Positions 25,503-33,925 of a stretch of 64,000 nt of DNA are shown in pieces. Position 1 is the first letter of the stretch; each line of letters opens with the position of its first letter. The position numbers were made by a program, and so were the translations under genes. The DNA is taken from assembly GCA_934162195.1 (NCBI GenBank), contig CAKPHO010000005.1:7382-71381 (forward strand). The letters run 5' to 3'. The notes below the pieces were generated by a model that ran no database searches, had not been told where the DNA came from, and saw only the letters and a list, made by a program, of their open reading frames with translations. The DNA is from an uncultured Bacilli bacterium. Lineage in GTDB: Bacteria; Bacillota_I; Bacilli_A; RF39; UBA660.

Positions 25503-26444
25503 ATGAAAAATAAAAAAGGATTTACACTTATCGAATTACTAGCGGTAATAGTTGTGTTAGCAATAATAGCACTAATAGCAACACCAATAGTAATGAATAC
25601 AATAAAAAATGCGAAGAAAGGGGCAGCTGAAAGAAGTGCCGATAGCTACATAAAACAAGTAGAAACAACAGTAGCAGAAGCAAGGTTAGATAATAAAACA
25701 GTACCAGATGGAACATATCAAATAGATGAAGAAGGAAATTTAACAGGAGCAGGCTTACCAGATGGTAAATTAAAAATAGAAATGAATGGAAATAAGCCAA
25801 CTTCTGGGATAATAGCAATATCAAATGGAGAAGTTTCACAAACAGGAACAACGATGACAATAGGAGAATATAATTTACGTTATAATGAAACATCAAAAAG
25901 CTATACTGCTGAAGTAGCAATTAAATTATGTAAAAAAGCATCAAGTGTAAATTTAAGTGATTTAAAATTAGGTGACGAATTTACATGTGATTTAGGTGAT
26001 GAAGAAACAACTAAAAACTTAGTATTCTATGTGTTAGAAAAAAATGGTTCACAAGTATCTTTGATTATGAATAAAGTATTTACAACTCCAGCTGGAGATA
26101 AAGTTCCATATTCAATGAAAGCTAATGTATTTAAACTTTTCAAATATACTAAACTAGATGAATCACAAATTACTTTACCAAGTGGAGAGCAAATTGCCGC
26201 AGCAAGTAATAATACAACTTGGACACCAAGCGGTTCTAATACAGCTTTAGTTACAAATCAAATGCCAGATTGGTTAAAAACAAATTTAGATGTTACTGGT
26301 ACATTCTGTTATTGGACATCAACAGCTTATGATTCTAGTAAACAATGGGGCGCTGGATTAAAGGGGTTATATGCTGAAACAGCAGGTAATGCAACTTGTG
26401 GATTCCGTCCGGTTATAACAGTTTCAATATCTGCTTTAGGATAG
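25503..26444 (+). CDS. Pilin-like adhesin with C-terminal RPV-type domain
   Basis: 313 residues: prepilin signal KNKKG/FTLIE, a pilin-like head nearly identical to that of gene 52901 (AAERSADSYIKQVE), and a C-terminal domain starting LCKKASSVNLSDLKLGDEFTCDLGD and ending CYWTSTAYDSSKQWGAG ... CGFRPVITVSISALG. The GVRPV motif is GFRPV here, and the end is coded by ordinary A-T-rich DNA, so it looks like a fixed relative of the cassette-bearing genes. Ribosome site AAGGAGGT. Confidence 0.82.
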   Translation: MKNKKGFTLIELLAVIVVLAIIALIATPIVMNTIKNAKKGAAERSADSYIKQVETTVAEARLDNKTVPDGTYQIDEEGNLTGAGLPDGKLKIEMNGNKPTSGIIAISNGEVSQTGTTMTIGEYNLRYNETSKSYTAEVAIKLCKKASSVNLSDLKLGDEFTCDLGDEETTKNLVFYVLEKNGSQVSLIMNKVFTTPAGDKVPYSMKANVFKLFKYTKLDESQITLPSGEQIAAASNNTTWTPSGSNTALVTNQMPDWLKTNLDVTGTFCYWTSTAYDSSKQWGAGLKGLYAETAGNATCGFRPVITVSISALG

Positions 26445-26447
26445 TAT

Positions 26448-26476
26448 AAAAAGAGTGTCTTTGACATTCTTTTTTC
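26448..26476 (+). terminator. Intrinsic terminator
   Basis: AAAGAGTGTC-TTT-GACATTCTTT then T run. Confidence 0.8.
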
Positions 26477-26481
26477 TTGAC

Positions 26482-26510
26482 TTGCAAAAAAGAAATAAAA
26501 CATATATAAT
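26482..26510 (+). promoter_or_regulatory. Promoter of the HD nucleotidase operon
   Basis: TTGCAA (26482-26487), 17 bases, TATAAT (26505-26510). Confidence 0.6.
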
Positions 26511-26526
26511 TAAACAAGGTGATATG

Positions 26527-27660
26527 ATGAAGCAAGATGTTATTTATAATAAATTGTTAAGGGAGGAAAATTTATCTGTTTATGCATGCAAAGATAAAGA
26601 TGCGATAAGATTTGATGATTTTGTTCCTGATAACAGGCCTAATTATTTTAGAGATATTGACAGAATAATTCATTCTATGTCATATGCAAGATATATGGAT
26701 AAGACTCAAGTTTTTACTAAACAAAAAAATAATCATATCACAAAAAGAATGCTTCATGTTCAATTTGTTAGTAAGATTGCTCGTCATATTGGCCGCGCAT
26801 TATCACTTAACGAAGATTTGATAGAAGCTATTGCTTTAGGTCATGATGTTGGGCATGTTCCATATGGTCATGTTGGAGAAAAAATATTAGATAAAATTAG
26901 TCATGAATATAATGAGGGTAATTTTATGCACAATGTTCAAAGTGTAAGAACACTTATGAATATTGAAAGAGAAGGTGAAGGTTTAAATCTATGTGTTCAA
27001 GTTTTAGATGGAATACTTTGTCATAATGGCGAAGAGTTTTTACCTAAATATGAATATAAAGAAAAAACTCCAGAAGAATTCTTAACTGATTATAAAAAGT
27101 GTTATAGTGATAAAAAGTTTGGAAATACATTACTGCCAATGACATTAGAAGGATGTGTTGTAAGGGTTAGTGATGGTATAGCTTATATAGGTCGTGACTT
27201 TGAAGATGCAATGCGCTTAGGTATTATAAATAGAAGTGACTTTCCTAAAGATGTATCAAAGATTATAGGGGATAATAATGATTCTATAATAAACATTATT
27301 ATAAAAGATATAATAGCTAATAGTATTGATAAAAATTATATAGCAATGTCAAAAGAAATATACGAAGCTATGAATAAATTAAAAAGTTTTAATTATGAAG
27401 CTGTTTATAGTAAAGCTAATACTGAAATTGATATAAAATATGTTGAAGAAAAGTTTAGAGTAGTGTTTGATGCGATGCTTAAAGAAGTAAAAGAAAAAGA
27501 GAAGAACAGTGATATATATAAAATTTTCTTGAAAGATAAAAATGAAAAATATCTAAATGAAACAAATGATGTTAGAATTGTTATAGATTATATAGCTGGT
27601 ATGACTGATGAGTTTTTTGAATATCAGTACGATAAAATAGGTAGGAGGAAATCATGGTAG
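26527..27660 (+). CDS. dGTPase-like HD-domain triphosphohydrolase
   Basis: 377 residues. Metal-site motifs RMLHVQFVSKIARHIGR, the HD pair in ALGHDVGHVPYGHVGE, and VVRVSDGIAYIGRDFED match dNTP triphosphohydrolases of the Dgt/SAMHD1 group, which cut dNTPs to nucleoside and triphosphate. Start at 26527, the second of two adjacent ATGs, gives better spacing from AAGGTGAT. It overlaps the next gene by 7 bases. Confidence 0.88.
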   Translation: MKQDVIYNKLLREENLSVYACKDKDAIRFDDFVPDNRPNYFRDIDRIIHSMSYARYMDKTQVFTKQKNNHITKRMLHVQFVSKIARHIGRALSLNEDLIEAIALGHDVGHVPYGHVGEKILDKISHEYNEGNFMHNVQSVRTLMNIEREGEGLNLCVQVLDGILCHNGEEFLPKYEYKEKTPEEFLTDYKKCYSDKKFGNTLLPMTLEGCVVRVSDGIAYIGRDFEDAMRLGIINRSDFPKDVSKIIGDNNDSIINIIIKDIIANSIDKNYIAMSKEIYEAMNKLKSFNYEAVYSKANTEIDIKYVEEKFRVVFDAMLKEVKEKEKNSDIYKIFLKDKNEKYLNETNDVRIVIDYIAGMTDEFFEYQYDKIGRRKSW

Positions 27661-28169
27661 AAAGCATAGTAAATTTTTTTGTAACAACATTTGGGGGATT
27701 AACTAGTTTAAAGTTTGGACGTGAAATATTAGTATTTATTATTTCAATGATGCCAATATTAGAGTTACGTGGAGGATTAATAGCCGCATCACTTTTGGGA
27801 CTATCGGGTGTTAAAAGTTTTATCATTTGTTTGATTGGTAATATTATACCTATACCTTTAATTCTTTGGTTTATTACACCACTTTTTGATAAATTAAAGA
27901 AAACAAAAAAGCTAAGTAAATTAGTAAATAAACTAGAAACAAAAGCAATGAATAAAAAGGATCAAATAGAGAGACTAAAGTATTGGGGGCTTCTTTTATT
28001 TGTTGGAATCCCACTTCCAGGGACAGGAGCATGGACTGGATGCTTAATAGCTGCCTTGCTTGGTATGGATAAGAAAAAATCAATGCTTGCATCCATTGGT
28101 GGAGTTGTTATGGCAGGAATAATAATGATGATTGTATCATTTGGTTTACTTAAAGGAATTATTGGTTAA
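27654..28169 (+). CDS. COG2426-type small multidrug-export membrane protein
   Basis: 171 residues with four or five helices. ELRGGLIAASLLG near residue 40 and GIPLPGTGAWTGCLIAALLGM near 120 form the paired helical-hairpin pattern of this family (Sm_multidrug_ex). Substrate is not established for the family. Overlap with the upstream gene implies one transcript. Confidence 0.85.
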   Translation: MVESIVNFFVTTFGGLTSLKFGREILVFIISMMPILELRGGLIAASLLGLSGVKSFIICLIGNIIPIPLILWFITPLFDKLKKTKKLSKLVNKLETKAMNKKDQIERLKYWGLLLFVGIPLPGTGAWTGCLIAALLGMDKKKSMLASIGGVVMAGIIMMIVSFGLLKGIIG

Positions 28170-28182
28170 TAATTCTTTTTTC
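28153..28182 (+). terminator. Terminator overlapping the gene end
   Basis: AAGGAATTATT and AATAATTCTTTT pair across GGTT, followed by T residues. Confidence 0.65.
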
Positions 28183-28244
28183 TTTATTGATAAAAAAGGT
28201 AATTCATGGTACAATAAAAATGTATTCATAGAGTGGGTGATAAG

Positions 28245-28487
28245 ATGGATGAAACAAAGATTTATGACAGTGAAGAGTTTGTTGATGCTAATATAATAAA
28301 GACTTTAAAAGAAGTTATTGAAGTATTAGAAGAAAGAGGATATAATCCTATCAATCAGATAGTTGGGTATTTAATGAGTGGAGATCCTGGGTATATATCT
28401 AGTCATAAAGAAGCACGTAATAAAATAACTAAATTTGATCGTAATAAAATACTTGAAGTATTGGTAAAATATTTTATAAATCAGTAA
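28245..28487 (+). CDS. ireB: IreB-family regulatory phosphoprotein
   Basis: 80 residues, the UPF0297/IreB family, whose Enterococcus member is a substrate of the Ser/Thr kinase IreK in the cell-wall stress response. Conserved: YNPINQIVGYLMSGDPGYISSHKEARNKI. ATG 28245 is preceded by GGGTGAT. It starts the classical Firmicute order ireB-ruvX-DUF1292-mltG and abuts ruvX (ATG within the TAATGA junction). Confidence 0.95.
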   Translation: MDETKIYDSEEFVDANIIKTLKEVIEVLEERGYNPINQIVGYLMSGDPGYISSHKEARNKITKFDRNKILEVLVKYFINQ

Positions 28488-28909
28488 TGAGATATTTAGG
28501 TTTAGATTTAGGTACTAAAACAATAGGTGTTGCTTTAAGTGATGTAACACATACAATTTCGTCTCCTCTAAAGATTATTAGATTTGAAGAAGGAGAGTTT
28601 AATAGTGTGTTACCTAAAATAAAGAATTTAGTTACAGAGTTTAAAGTGGAAAAAATCATCTTAGGATTTCCTAAAAATATGAATAATACTATTGGTGAAA
28701 GTGGAGAAAGAGCATTATTATTTAAAAGTTTTTTAGAAGATAACTTGAATATTGAGGTTATAATGCAGGATGAGAGACTTTCAACAGTTGAAGCTAATAA
28801 TTATATGTTAAAAGCTGATATGTCAAGAAAAAAAAGAAAAGATAAAATAGATGGATTAGCAGCTAATATTATTTTACAAACATATTTAGATAAAGAGAAA
28901 GGAAGATAA
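28487..28909 (+). CDS. ruvX: RuvX/YqgF putative Holliday junction resolvase
   Basis: 140 residues, RNase H-like fold: LGLDLGTKTIGVALSD at the N-terminus (first catalytic Asp), GFPKNMNNTIG, and DERLSTVEA with C-terminal KIDGLAANIILQTYL. In bacteria YqgF also acts in 16S rRNA 5'-end processing. Position between ireB and the DUF1292 gene is conserved in B. subtilis (yrrK). Confidence 0.95.
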   Translation: MRYLGLDLGTKTIGVALSDVTHTISSPLKIIRFEEGEFNSVLPKIKNLVTEFKVEKIILGFPKNMNNTIGESGERALLFKSFLEDNLNIEVIMQDERLSTVEANNYMLKADMSRKKRKDKIDGLAANIILQTYLDKEKGR

Positions 28910-28910
28910 T

Positions 28911-29207
28911 ATGGAAAATAATAAAATGACTTTTAAAATATTAGGAGACGATGGAAAAGAAATAGAATGCGAAGTTTTATTTACTTTTGAATCAGATGAA
29001 ACAAAGAAAAATTATATTGTATATACAGATAATACTTTAGATGAACAAGGAAATACTAAAGTGTATGCTTCAATATATAATCCAGACGAAGAAAATACTA
29101 ATTTAATTCCTATTGAAACTGATAAAGAGTGGAAAATTATTGAAACTATTTTAGATGAATTACAACAACAAGCTAAAGAAAGTATAAATGGAAACGAGCA
29201 ACAATAG
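28911..29207 (+). CDS. DUF1292 (YrzB-like) protein
   Basis: 98 residues, acidic, pattern DDGKEIECEVLFTFESDETKKNYIVYTD ... YASIYNPDEE ... WKIIETILDELQ. This is the DUF1292/YrzB family, always found next to ruvX in Firmicutes; function unknown. Ribosome site AAGGAAG. Confidence 0.9.
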   Translation: MENNKMTFKILGDDGKEIECEVLFTFESDETKKNYIVYTDNTLDEQGNTKVYASIYNPDEENTNLIPIETDKEWKIIETILDELQQQAKESINGNEQQ

Positions 29208-29217
29208 CTCGTTTTGT
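29192..29217 (+). terminator. Short hairpin between DUF1292 gene and mltG
   Basis: AAACGAGC-AACAATA-GCTCGTTT spans the DUF1292 stop codon and is followed by few T residues, so it may be an attenuator or mRNA-stability hairpin within the operon. mltG has only a poor ribosome site after it. Confidence 0.5.
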
Positions 29218-29219
29218 AT

Positions 29220-30302
29220 ATGCGTAGATTAAAACCAAAAGTTAAAATAGCGTTAATTATAGTTTCTGCTATTTTGTTGTTTGTAATATTATGTGGTTTT
29301 GTATATAGAATAGGAATAGGAAGAGTTAGTAAAGATGAAACTTTAAAAGAAATAGAGGTAACGTCAGGAAATACTTATATGTCTGTTTCTAAAACTTTGA
29401 AAGATAATCATTTAATAAAATCAGAATTTTTCTTTAAAGTTTATGTTAAGTTACATAAACCTACTTCACTTCAAGCAGGCAAATATGAATTGAGTGAAAA
29501 TATGAGTGTTAAAGAAATAATTAGCGTTTTATCAAATGGTAGTACATATAATCCTAATGTTGTTTCACTTACTTTTAAAGAAGGTATTAATATGCGTAAT
29601 GTTGCTAAAATAATCGCAGAGAATACTGAAAATACAGAAGAAGATGTTTTTGTAACACTTTCAGATACTAATTATCTAGATGAATTAATAAAAAAATACT
29701 GGTTTGTTACAGAAGCGGTAAAAAATAAAAATATTTATTATTCACTAGAAGGTTATTTATTTCCAAACACATACAGTGTTAATAAAACGGATAGCGTAAA
29801 AAAAATATTTGAGATGATGCTTGATAATATGTCATTAAAGTTATCACCTTATAAGGAACAAATTCAAAGTAGTACGCATAATGTTCATGAAATACTAACA
29901 CTTGCATCTATTATTGAATTAGAGGCTGGAAATAGTAATGATCGTAGTGGTGTAGCTGGAGTTTTTTATAACAGATTAAAATCTGGATGGTCATTAGGTA
30001 GTGATGTTACTACTTATTATGGTGCAAAAATAGAACTACACGAAAGAGATTTATATCAAAGAGAAATAGATGAATATAATGCTTATAATACAAGAAGTAG
30101 TCAGATGGCAGGGCGTTTACCAGTTGGGCCAATCTGTCTTCCTAGTTTAGATTCTATTTCTGCAGCTGTTAATCCAACCATTTCTGAATATTATTATTTT
30201 GTAGCTGATAAAAATAAAAAAACATATTTTTCTAAAACATATGAAGAACATGCACAGACTGTTGCTTCATTAAAGAGTCAAGGTTTATGGTACGAATATT
30301 AG
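29220..30302 (+). CDS. mltG: Endolytic transglycosylase MltG
   Basis: 360 residues: one N-terminal membrane helix (VKIALIIVSAILLFVILCGF), a LysM-like segment, and the YceG catalytic domain with the Glu in ASIIELEAGN, then GVFYNRL, SDVTTYY, YNTR and LPVGPICLPSLDSISAAVNP. MltG cuts nascent glycan strands and so sets their length. Start at ATG 29220; a TTG six bases earlier is in frame. Confidence 0.95.
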   Translation: MRRLKPKVKIALIIVSAILLFVILCGFVYRIGIGRVSKDETLKEIEVTSGNTYMSVSKTLKDNHLIKSEFFFKVYVKLHKPTSLQAGKYELSENMSVKEIISVLSNGSTYNPNVVSLTFKEGINMRNVAKIIAENTENTEEDVFVTLSDTNYLDELIKKYWFVTEAVKNKNIYYSLEGYLFPNTYSVNKTDSVKKIFEMMLDNMSLKLSPYKEQIQSSTHNVHEILTLASIIELEAGNSNDRSGVAGVFYNRLKSGWSLGSDVTTYYGAKIELHERDLYQREIDEYNAYNTRSSQMAGRLPVGPICLPSLDSISAAVNPTISEYYYFVADKNKKTYFSKTYEEHAQTVASLKSQGLWYEY

Positions 30303-30880
30303 ACTTAGAAGATTATGCTCATAAAAATAATATTCCTATTATGATGAAAGATGGAATTGAGTTTTTATTAGACTATATTAAAAATAACAATATAAAAAAT
30401 ATTCTAGAAATTGGTTCAGCAATTGGTTATTCGGCAATCAAAATGGCTTTAGTAGATGATAGTATTAAAGTTACAACAATAGAAAGAGATGAAGAAAGGT
30501 ATAAGGAAGCTTTAAAAAATATTAAAGATTTTAATTTAAATAGTAGAATAAATATTATTTTAAGTGATGCTTTTGAAGTAGAATTTAATGATAAATATGA
30601 TTTAATATTTATTGATGCAGCTAAGAGTCAGTACATCAAGTTCTTTGAGAAGTTTAAAGAAAATTTAAATGATAATGGAGTTATTGTTTCTGATAACTTA
30701 AATTTTCATGGACTTGTTCATGCGGATGAGAAAAATCTTAGTAGAAATGTCAGAGGCCTTGTTCGAAAATTAAATAATTATGTTGATTATTTAAAAAGTA
30801 ATAAAGAATTTAAAACTTTATTTTATGATATTGGTGATGGAATTAGTATCAGTAAAAAGGTAGGTGTTAAAGATGAATAA
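30287..30880 (+). CDS. trmR: O-methyltransferase TrmR-like (tRNA 5-hydroxyuridine methylation)
   Basis: 197 residues, class I SAM-dependent fold: motif I ILEIGSAIGYSAIKMA, TIERDEERY, and FIDAAKSQY. It is the COMT-like group of B. subtilis YrrM/TrmR, which methylates ho5U34 to mo5U34 in tRNA. Its partners for ho5U synthesis (two U32-family proteins) follow just downstream, as in B. subtilis, which makes this role more likely than small-molecule methylation. Starts inside mltG (16-base overlap). Confidence 0.85.
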   Translation: MVRILDLEDYAHKNNIPIMMKDGIEFLLDYIKNNNIKNILEIGSAIGYSAIKMALVDDSIKVTTIERDEERYKEALKNIKDFNLNSRINIILSDAFEVEFNDKYDLIFIDAAKSQYIKFFEKFKENLNDNGVIVSDNLNFHGLVHADEKNLSRNVRGLVRKLNNYVDYLKSNKEFKTLFYDIGDGISISKKVGVKDE

Positions 30881-31211
30881 AAAAGGATTTACTTTAGTTG
30901 AACTTATTGGAGTAGTGGTTATATTAGGGCTTATTGCTCTAGTGGCTTTTCCAGCTTTATTAAATCAAATTAAAGATAGTAAGAAACAAGTTAGTGATAG
31001 TCAAAAAGAAATCATTATTTCTGCCGCAAAAAGCTATGTTTCTGAAAACAAAAATAATTATGCAGATATGTCATCTTTCGAAATTCCTGTTAGTGACTTA
31101 ATAAATGGTAGTTATCTTGATAAAAACATTATTAATTCACTTTCTAATAATAATAATATAGTAGTTACTTTTAATAACGGAACTTATGATGTAGTAATAA
31201 AAACAGGTTAG
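30873..31211 (+). CDS. Pseudopilin-like protein inserted in the trmR-trhP operon
   Basis: 112 residues, MNKKG/FTLVELIGVVVILGLIALVAFP: a full prepilin signal with Glu+5, closer to ComGC/GspG-type pseudopilins than to the adhesin family. The head is small and without Cys. The start at 30873 overlaps the trmR stop by 8 bases and has AAGGTAGGTG, so it is translationally coupled. A terminator follows. In B. subtilis trmR is followed directly by yrrN, so this gene is an insertion into the conserved order. Confidence 0.8.
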   Translation: MNKKGFTLVELIGVVVILGLIALVAFPALLNQIKDSKKQVSDSQKEIIISAAKSYVSENKNNYADMSSFEIPVSDLINGSYLDKNIINSLSNNNNIVVTFNNGTYDVVIKTG

Positions 31212-31218
31212 TTAAAAA

Positions 31219-31246
31219 TAAAAGTAGAAATATCTACTTTTTTTTG
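31219..31246 (+). terminator. Intrinsic terminator
   Basis: AAAAGTAGA-AATA-TCTACTTTT plus T run; separates trhP1/trhP2 from upstream genes. Confidence 0.8.
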
Positions 31247-31271
31247 TTATAATGTCTTCGAGGTGATTGTT

Positions 31272-32123
31272 ATGTCTAAAAAACTAATTATTCCATCTAA
31301 TATGAAGATGATTAAACGTTTAAAAAATAAAGTAGACGGCTATATTTTATCTATTGATGGTTTAAGTGTGAATATGCCATATTATTTTAAACTTGATGAA
31401 GTGTTAGATATTATTAAAAAGAACCCTGATAAAGAAATTTTTGTAAGTTTAAATAAAAATATGCATGATAGTGACTTGGAAAATTTAAAAGAAGTTTTGT
31501 TAAAGTTAGATAAAACCAATATTAAGGGTGTAGTTTACTATGATATTAGTATAGTAAACCTAAAAGAAGAGTTAGGTTTAGAATTAGATTTGGTTTGGAA
31601 TCAAGAACACATGACTAATAATTATTTTACAATTAATTATTGGAAAGAACACGGGGTAAATTATACTTGGTTATCAAATGACATAACATTAAAAGAGATA
31701 AAAGAAATAGAAAAAAATGTCAGTAGCAGACTTATGATAGAGTTGTTTGGTTATGTTTCGATATTTACATCTTATCGTCATTTGGTTAACAATTATTTAA
31801 AGACATTCAATTTGGAAGAAAAGTCAGAATATTATATTGAAAAAGAAGGTAAATCGTATTCAATTATTGATGATAGAAACGGAACTACTGTTTATTCTAG
31901 CAATATTTTAAATGGTCTTTATGAAAGTGTAGAATTAAATAATTTAGATTATATTATCTTAAATAGTTACAATATAGATGAAGATTGCTTTGAGATAGTA
32001 GTAGAGTTATTTAATAATGCAAATGATAAAAATAAAGTGGAATATAAGAAAATAATAGAGAATATGTTTAAAAATACAGATTCGGGATTTTTATATAAAG
32101 AAACGGTTTATAAGGTGAAGTAA
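31272..32123 (+). CDS. trhP1: U32 family tRNA hydroxylation protein TrhP1-like
   Basis: 283 residues, TIM-barrel-like U32 'peptidase' family member without the Cys-rich signature, as in B. subtilis YrrN. With YrrO it is needed for 5-hydroxyuridine at tRNA position 34. Identification rests mainly on position directly before the clear U32 protein and on the barrel-like segments (ILSIDGLSVNMPYYF, NYTWLSNDITLKEIKEI). GAGGTGAT precedes ATG 31272. Confidence 0.78.
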   Translation: MSKKLIIPSNMKMIKRLKNKVDGYILSIDGLSVNMPYYFKLDEVLDIIKKNPDKEIFVSLNKNMHDSDLENLKEVLLKLDKTNIKGVVYYDISIVNLKEELGLELDLVWNQEHMTNNYFTINYWKEHGVNYTWLSNDITLKEIKEIEKNVSSRLMIELFGYVSIFTSYRHLVNNYLKTFNLEEKSEYYIEKEGKSYSIIDDRNGTTVYSSNILNGLYESVELNNLDYIILNSYNIDEDCFEIVVELFNNANDKNKVEYKKIIENMFKNTDSGFLYKETVYKVK

Positions 32124-32124
32124 G

Positions 32125-33330
32125 ATGAAAGAAAAAATAAAAAAACCAGAGCTTTTAGCGCCTGCTGGTGATTTGGAAAGATTAAAGATAGCAGTAATAT
32201 ATGGTGCAGATGCGGTATATTTGGGTGGTGTTGATTTTGGACTTAGAGCTAATACCGGGAATTTTGATTTAGATGATTTAAAAAAAGGTTTAGATTTTGC
32301 ACATTCTCATAGATGTAAAGTTTATGTTACTGTAAATATAGTTTTACACAATGAAGAAGGTAAAAATTTAATTCCGTATTTAAAACAATTAGATAAAATT
32401 GGGGTAGATGCGATAATTGTTAGTGATCCAGCTATTATTAAATTGGCTAAAGAAAATACTAATTTAGAAATACATTTATCAACGCAACAATCTACAATTA
32501 ATAAAGAGGCTATAAAATTTTTTAAAAAAGAAGGAGTTACAAGAATTGTCTTAGCTCGTGAAACTTCAAAAGATGAAATAAAAAAAATAAAAGATGAGAT
32601 AGATATAGAGTTGGAGTATTTTATTCATGGCGCAATCTGTGCATCTTATAGTGGAAGATGTGTTTTATCAAATTATTTAACAGCAAGAGATTCTAATCGT
32701 GGTGGCTGTAGTCAAATTTGTAGATGGGATTTTGATTTGGTTAATGATGAAGAAAAAATAGAAGGAGAGAAACCATTCACCTTTTGTTCTAAGGATTTAT
32801 CGATGGCTGAATGTTTACCTGAACTAATTGATTTAGGTGTTGAATCATTTAAAATAGAAGGTAGAATGCGTTCAATTTATTATATAGCTACAGTGGTTAA
32901 TATTTATCGTAAGCTTATTGATAAATATTGTAATGATAAAGAACATTATGAATATAATAGTGAATATAAAAAGATATTAGATAATTGTTCTAATCGTGAT
33001 TCAATAGTTCAATTTTTTAACGGTAAAAACGATTATACTTTTGGATATTACAATGGTAGACAAGAAATATCTAATCAGGATTTTTTAGGTATTGTGCTTG
33101 ATTATAATAGAGATACACATGAAGTTTTATTAGAACAAAGAAATTATTTTAAAAAAGGGGATGTTGTAGAATTTTTTGGACCAAATATAGAATCATTTAA
33201 ATATCAAATAGGGGAAATAATTGATGAAGATGGTGAAAATATAGAGATTGTAAGACATCCTAAACAACGTGTAAAATTGATTGTTGATAAAACTTTAACT
33301 AAAGATTGTATGATGAGAATAAAAAGATAA
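32125..33330 (+). CDS. trhP2: U32 family tRNA hydroxylation protein TrhP2-like
   Basis: 401 residues. Starts KKPELLAPAGDLERLKIAVIYGADAVYLGG and carries the U32 signature EYFIHGAICASYSGRC, with further Cys (GGCSQICRW) that may hold a cofactor. In B. subtilis YrrO and E. coli TrhP the family uses prephenate for U34 hydroxylation, although annotated as peptidase. Follows trhP1 by 1 base and precedes greA, as in B. subtilis (udk, normally between, is absent). Confidence 0.9.
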   Translation: MKEKIKKPELLAPAGDLERLKIAVIYGADAVYLGGVDFGLRANTGNFDLDDLKKGLDFAHSHRCKVYVTVNIVLHNEEGKNLIPYLKQLDKIGVDAIIVSDPAIIKLAKENTNLEIHLSTQQSTINKEAIKFFKKEGVTRIVLARETSKDEIKKIKDEIDIELEYFIHGAICASYSGRCVLSNYLTARDSNRGGCSQICRWDFDLVNDEEKIEGEKPFTFCSKDLSMAECLPELIDLGVESFKIEGRMRSIYYIATVVNIYRKLIDKYCNDKEHYEYNSEYKKILDNCSNRDSIVQFFNGKNDYTFGYYNGRQEISNQDFLGIVLDYNRDTHEVLLEQRNYFKKGDVVEFFGPNIESFKYQIGEIIDEDGENIEIVRHPKQRVKLIVDKTLTKDCMMRIKR

Positions 33331-33338
33331 AAAAGAAG

Positions 33339-33367
33339 TTGACAAACGTGTTAAAGTGTAGTATCAT
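33339..33367 (+). promoter_or_regulatory. Promoter of greA
   Basis: TTGACA (33339-33344), 17 bases, TATCAT (33362-33367). Confidence 0.75.
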
Positions 33368-33406
33368 TTTGTCAGTTTGATAGAAAAAGACACAGAGGTG
33401 ATTAAT

Positions 33407-33871
33407 ATGTCAAAGGAAGTATATTTAACTCAAGAAGGGTTAGACGAACTAAAAAAGGAATTAGAGCATTTAAAATTTGAAAAAAGACCAGAAGTAATTA
33501 ATGCATTAAAAGACGCCCGTGCTTTAGGTGATTTAAGTGAAAATGCTGAATATGATGCTGCTCGTCAAGAACAAGCTATTGTTGAAGGGCGCATTGTTGA
33601 ACTTGAAGCAATGATTGAAAATGCTATTGTTATAGAAAAGACAGCTACAGATGCTGTTAGTATAGGAACTAAAGTTAAAATAGAATATGTTGATGATAAA
33701 GAAACAGATGAATATTCTATTGTTGGGTCTAAGGAAGCAGATCCCTTCTTAAATAAGATTTCTAATGAATCTCCAATTGCTCAAGCAATTATGGGATTAA
33801 AAGTAGGAGATATTGCTCATGTTGTTAGTCCTAATGGACAATACGATGTTAAAATATTAGAAATAATTTAA
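33407..33871 (+). CDS. greA: Transcript cleavage factor GreA
   Basis: 154 residues. N-terminal coiled coil with LTQEGLDELKKELEHLK and the acidic tip DLSENAEYDAARQEQ that enters the RNA polymerase secondary channel; C-terminal FKBP-like domain (SPIAQAIMGLKVGDIAHV). Rescues backtracked polymerase. GAGGTGAT fixes ATG 33407. Confidence 0.97.
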   Translation: MSKEVYLTQEGLDELKKELEHLKFEKRPEVINALKDARALGDLSENAEYDAARQEQAIVEGRIVELEAMIENAIVIEKTATDAVSIGTKVKIEYVDDKETDEYSIVGSKEADPFLNKISNESPIAQAIMGLKVGDIAHVVSPNGQYDVKILEII

Positions 33872-33891
33872 GCACAATTGTGCTTTTTTTC
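33870..33891 (+). terminator. Intrinsic terminator after greA
   Basis: AAGCAC-AATT-GTGCTT followed by T run; the left arm starts at the greA stop. Confidence 0.8.
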
Positions 33892-33925
33892 TTTATTGTG
33901 GTATAATTTTTGTAGAGGTGATGGT

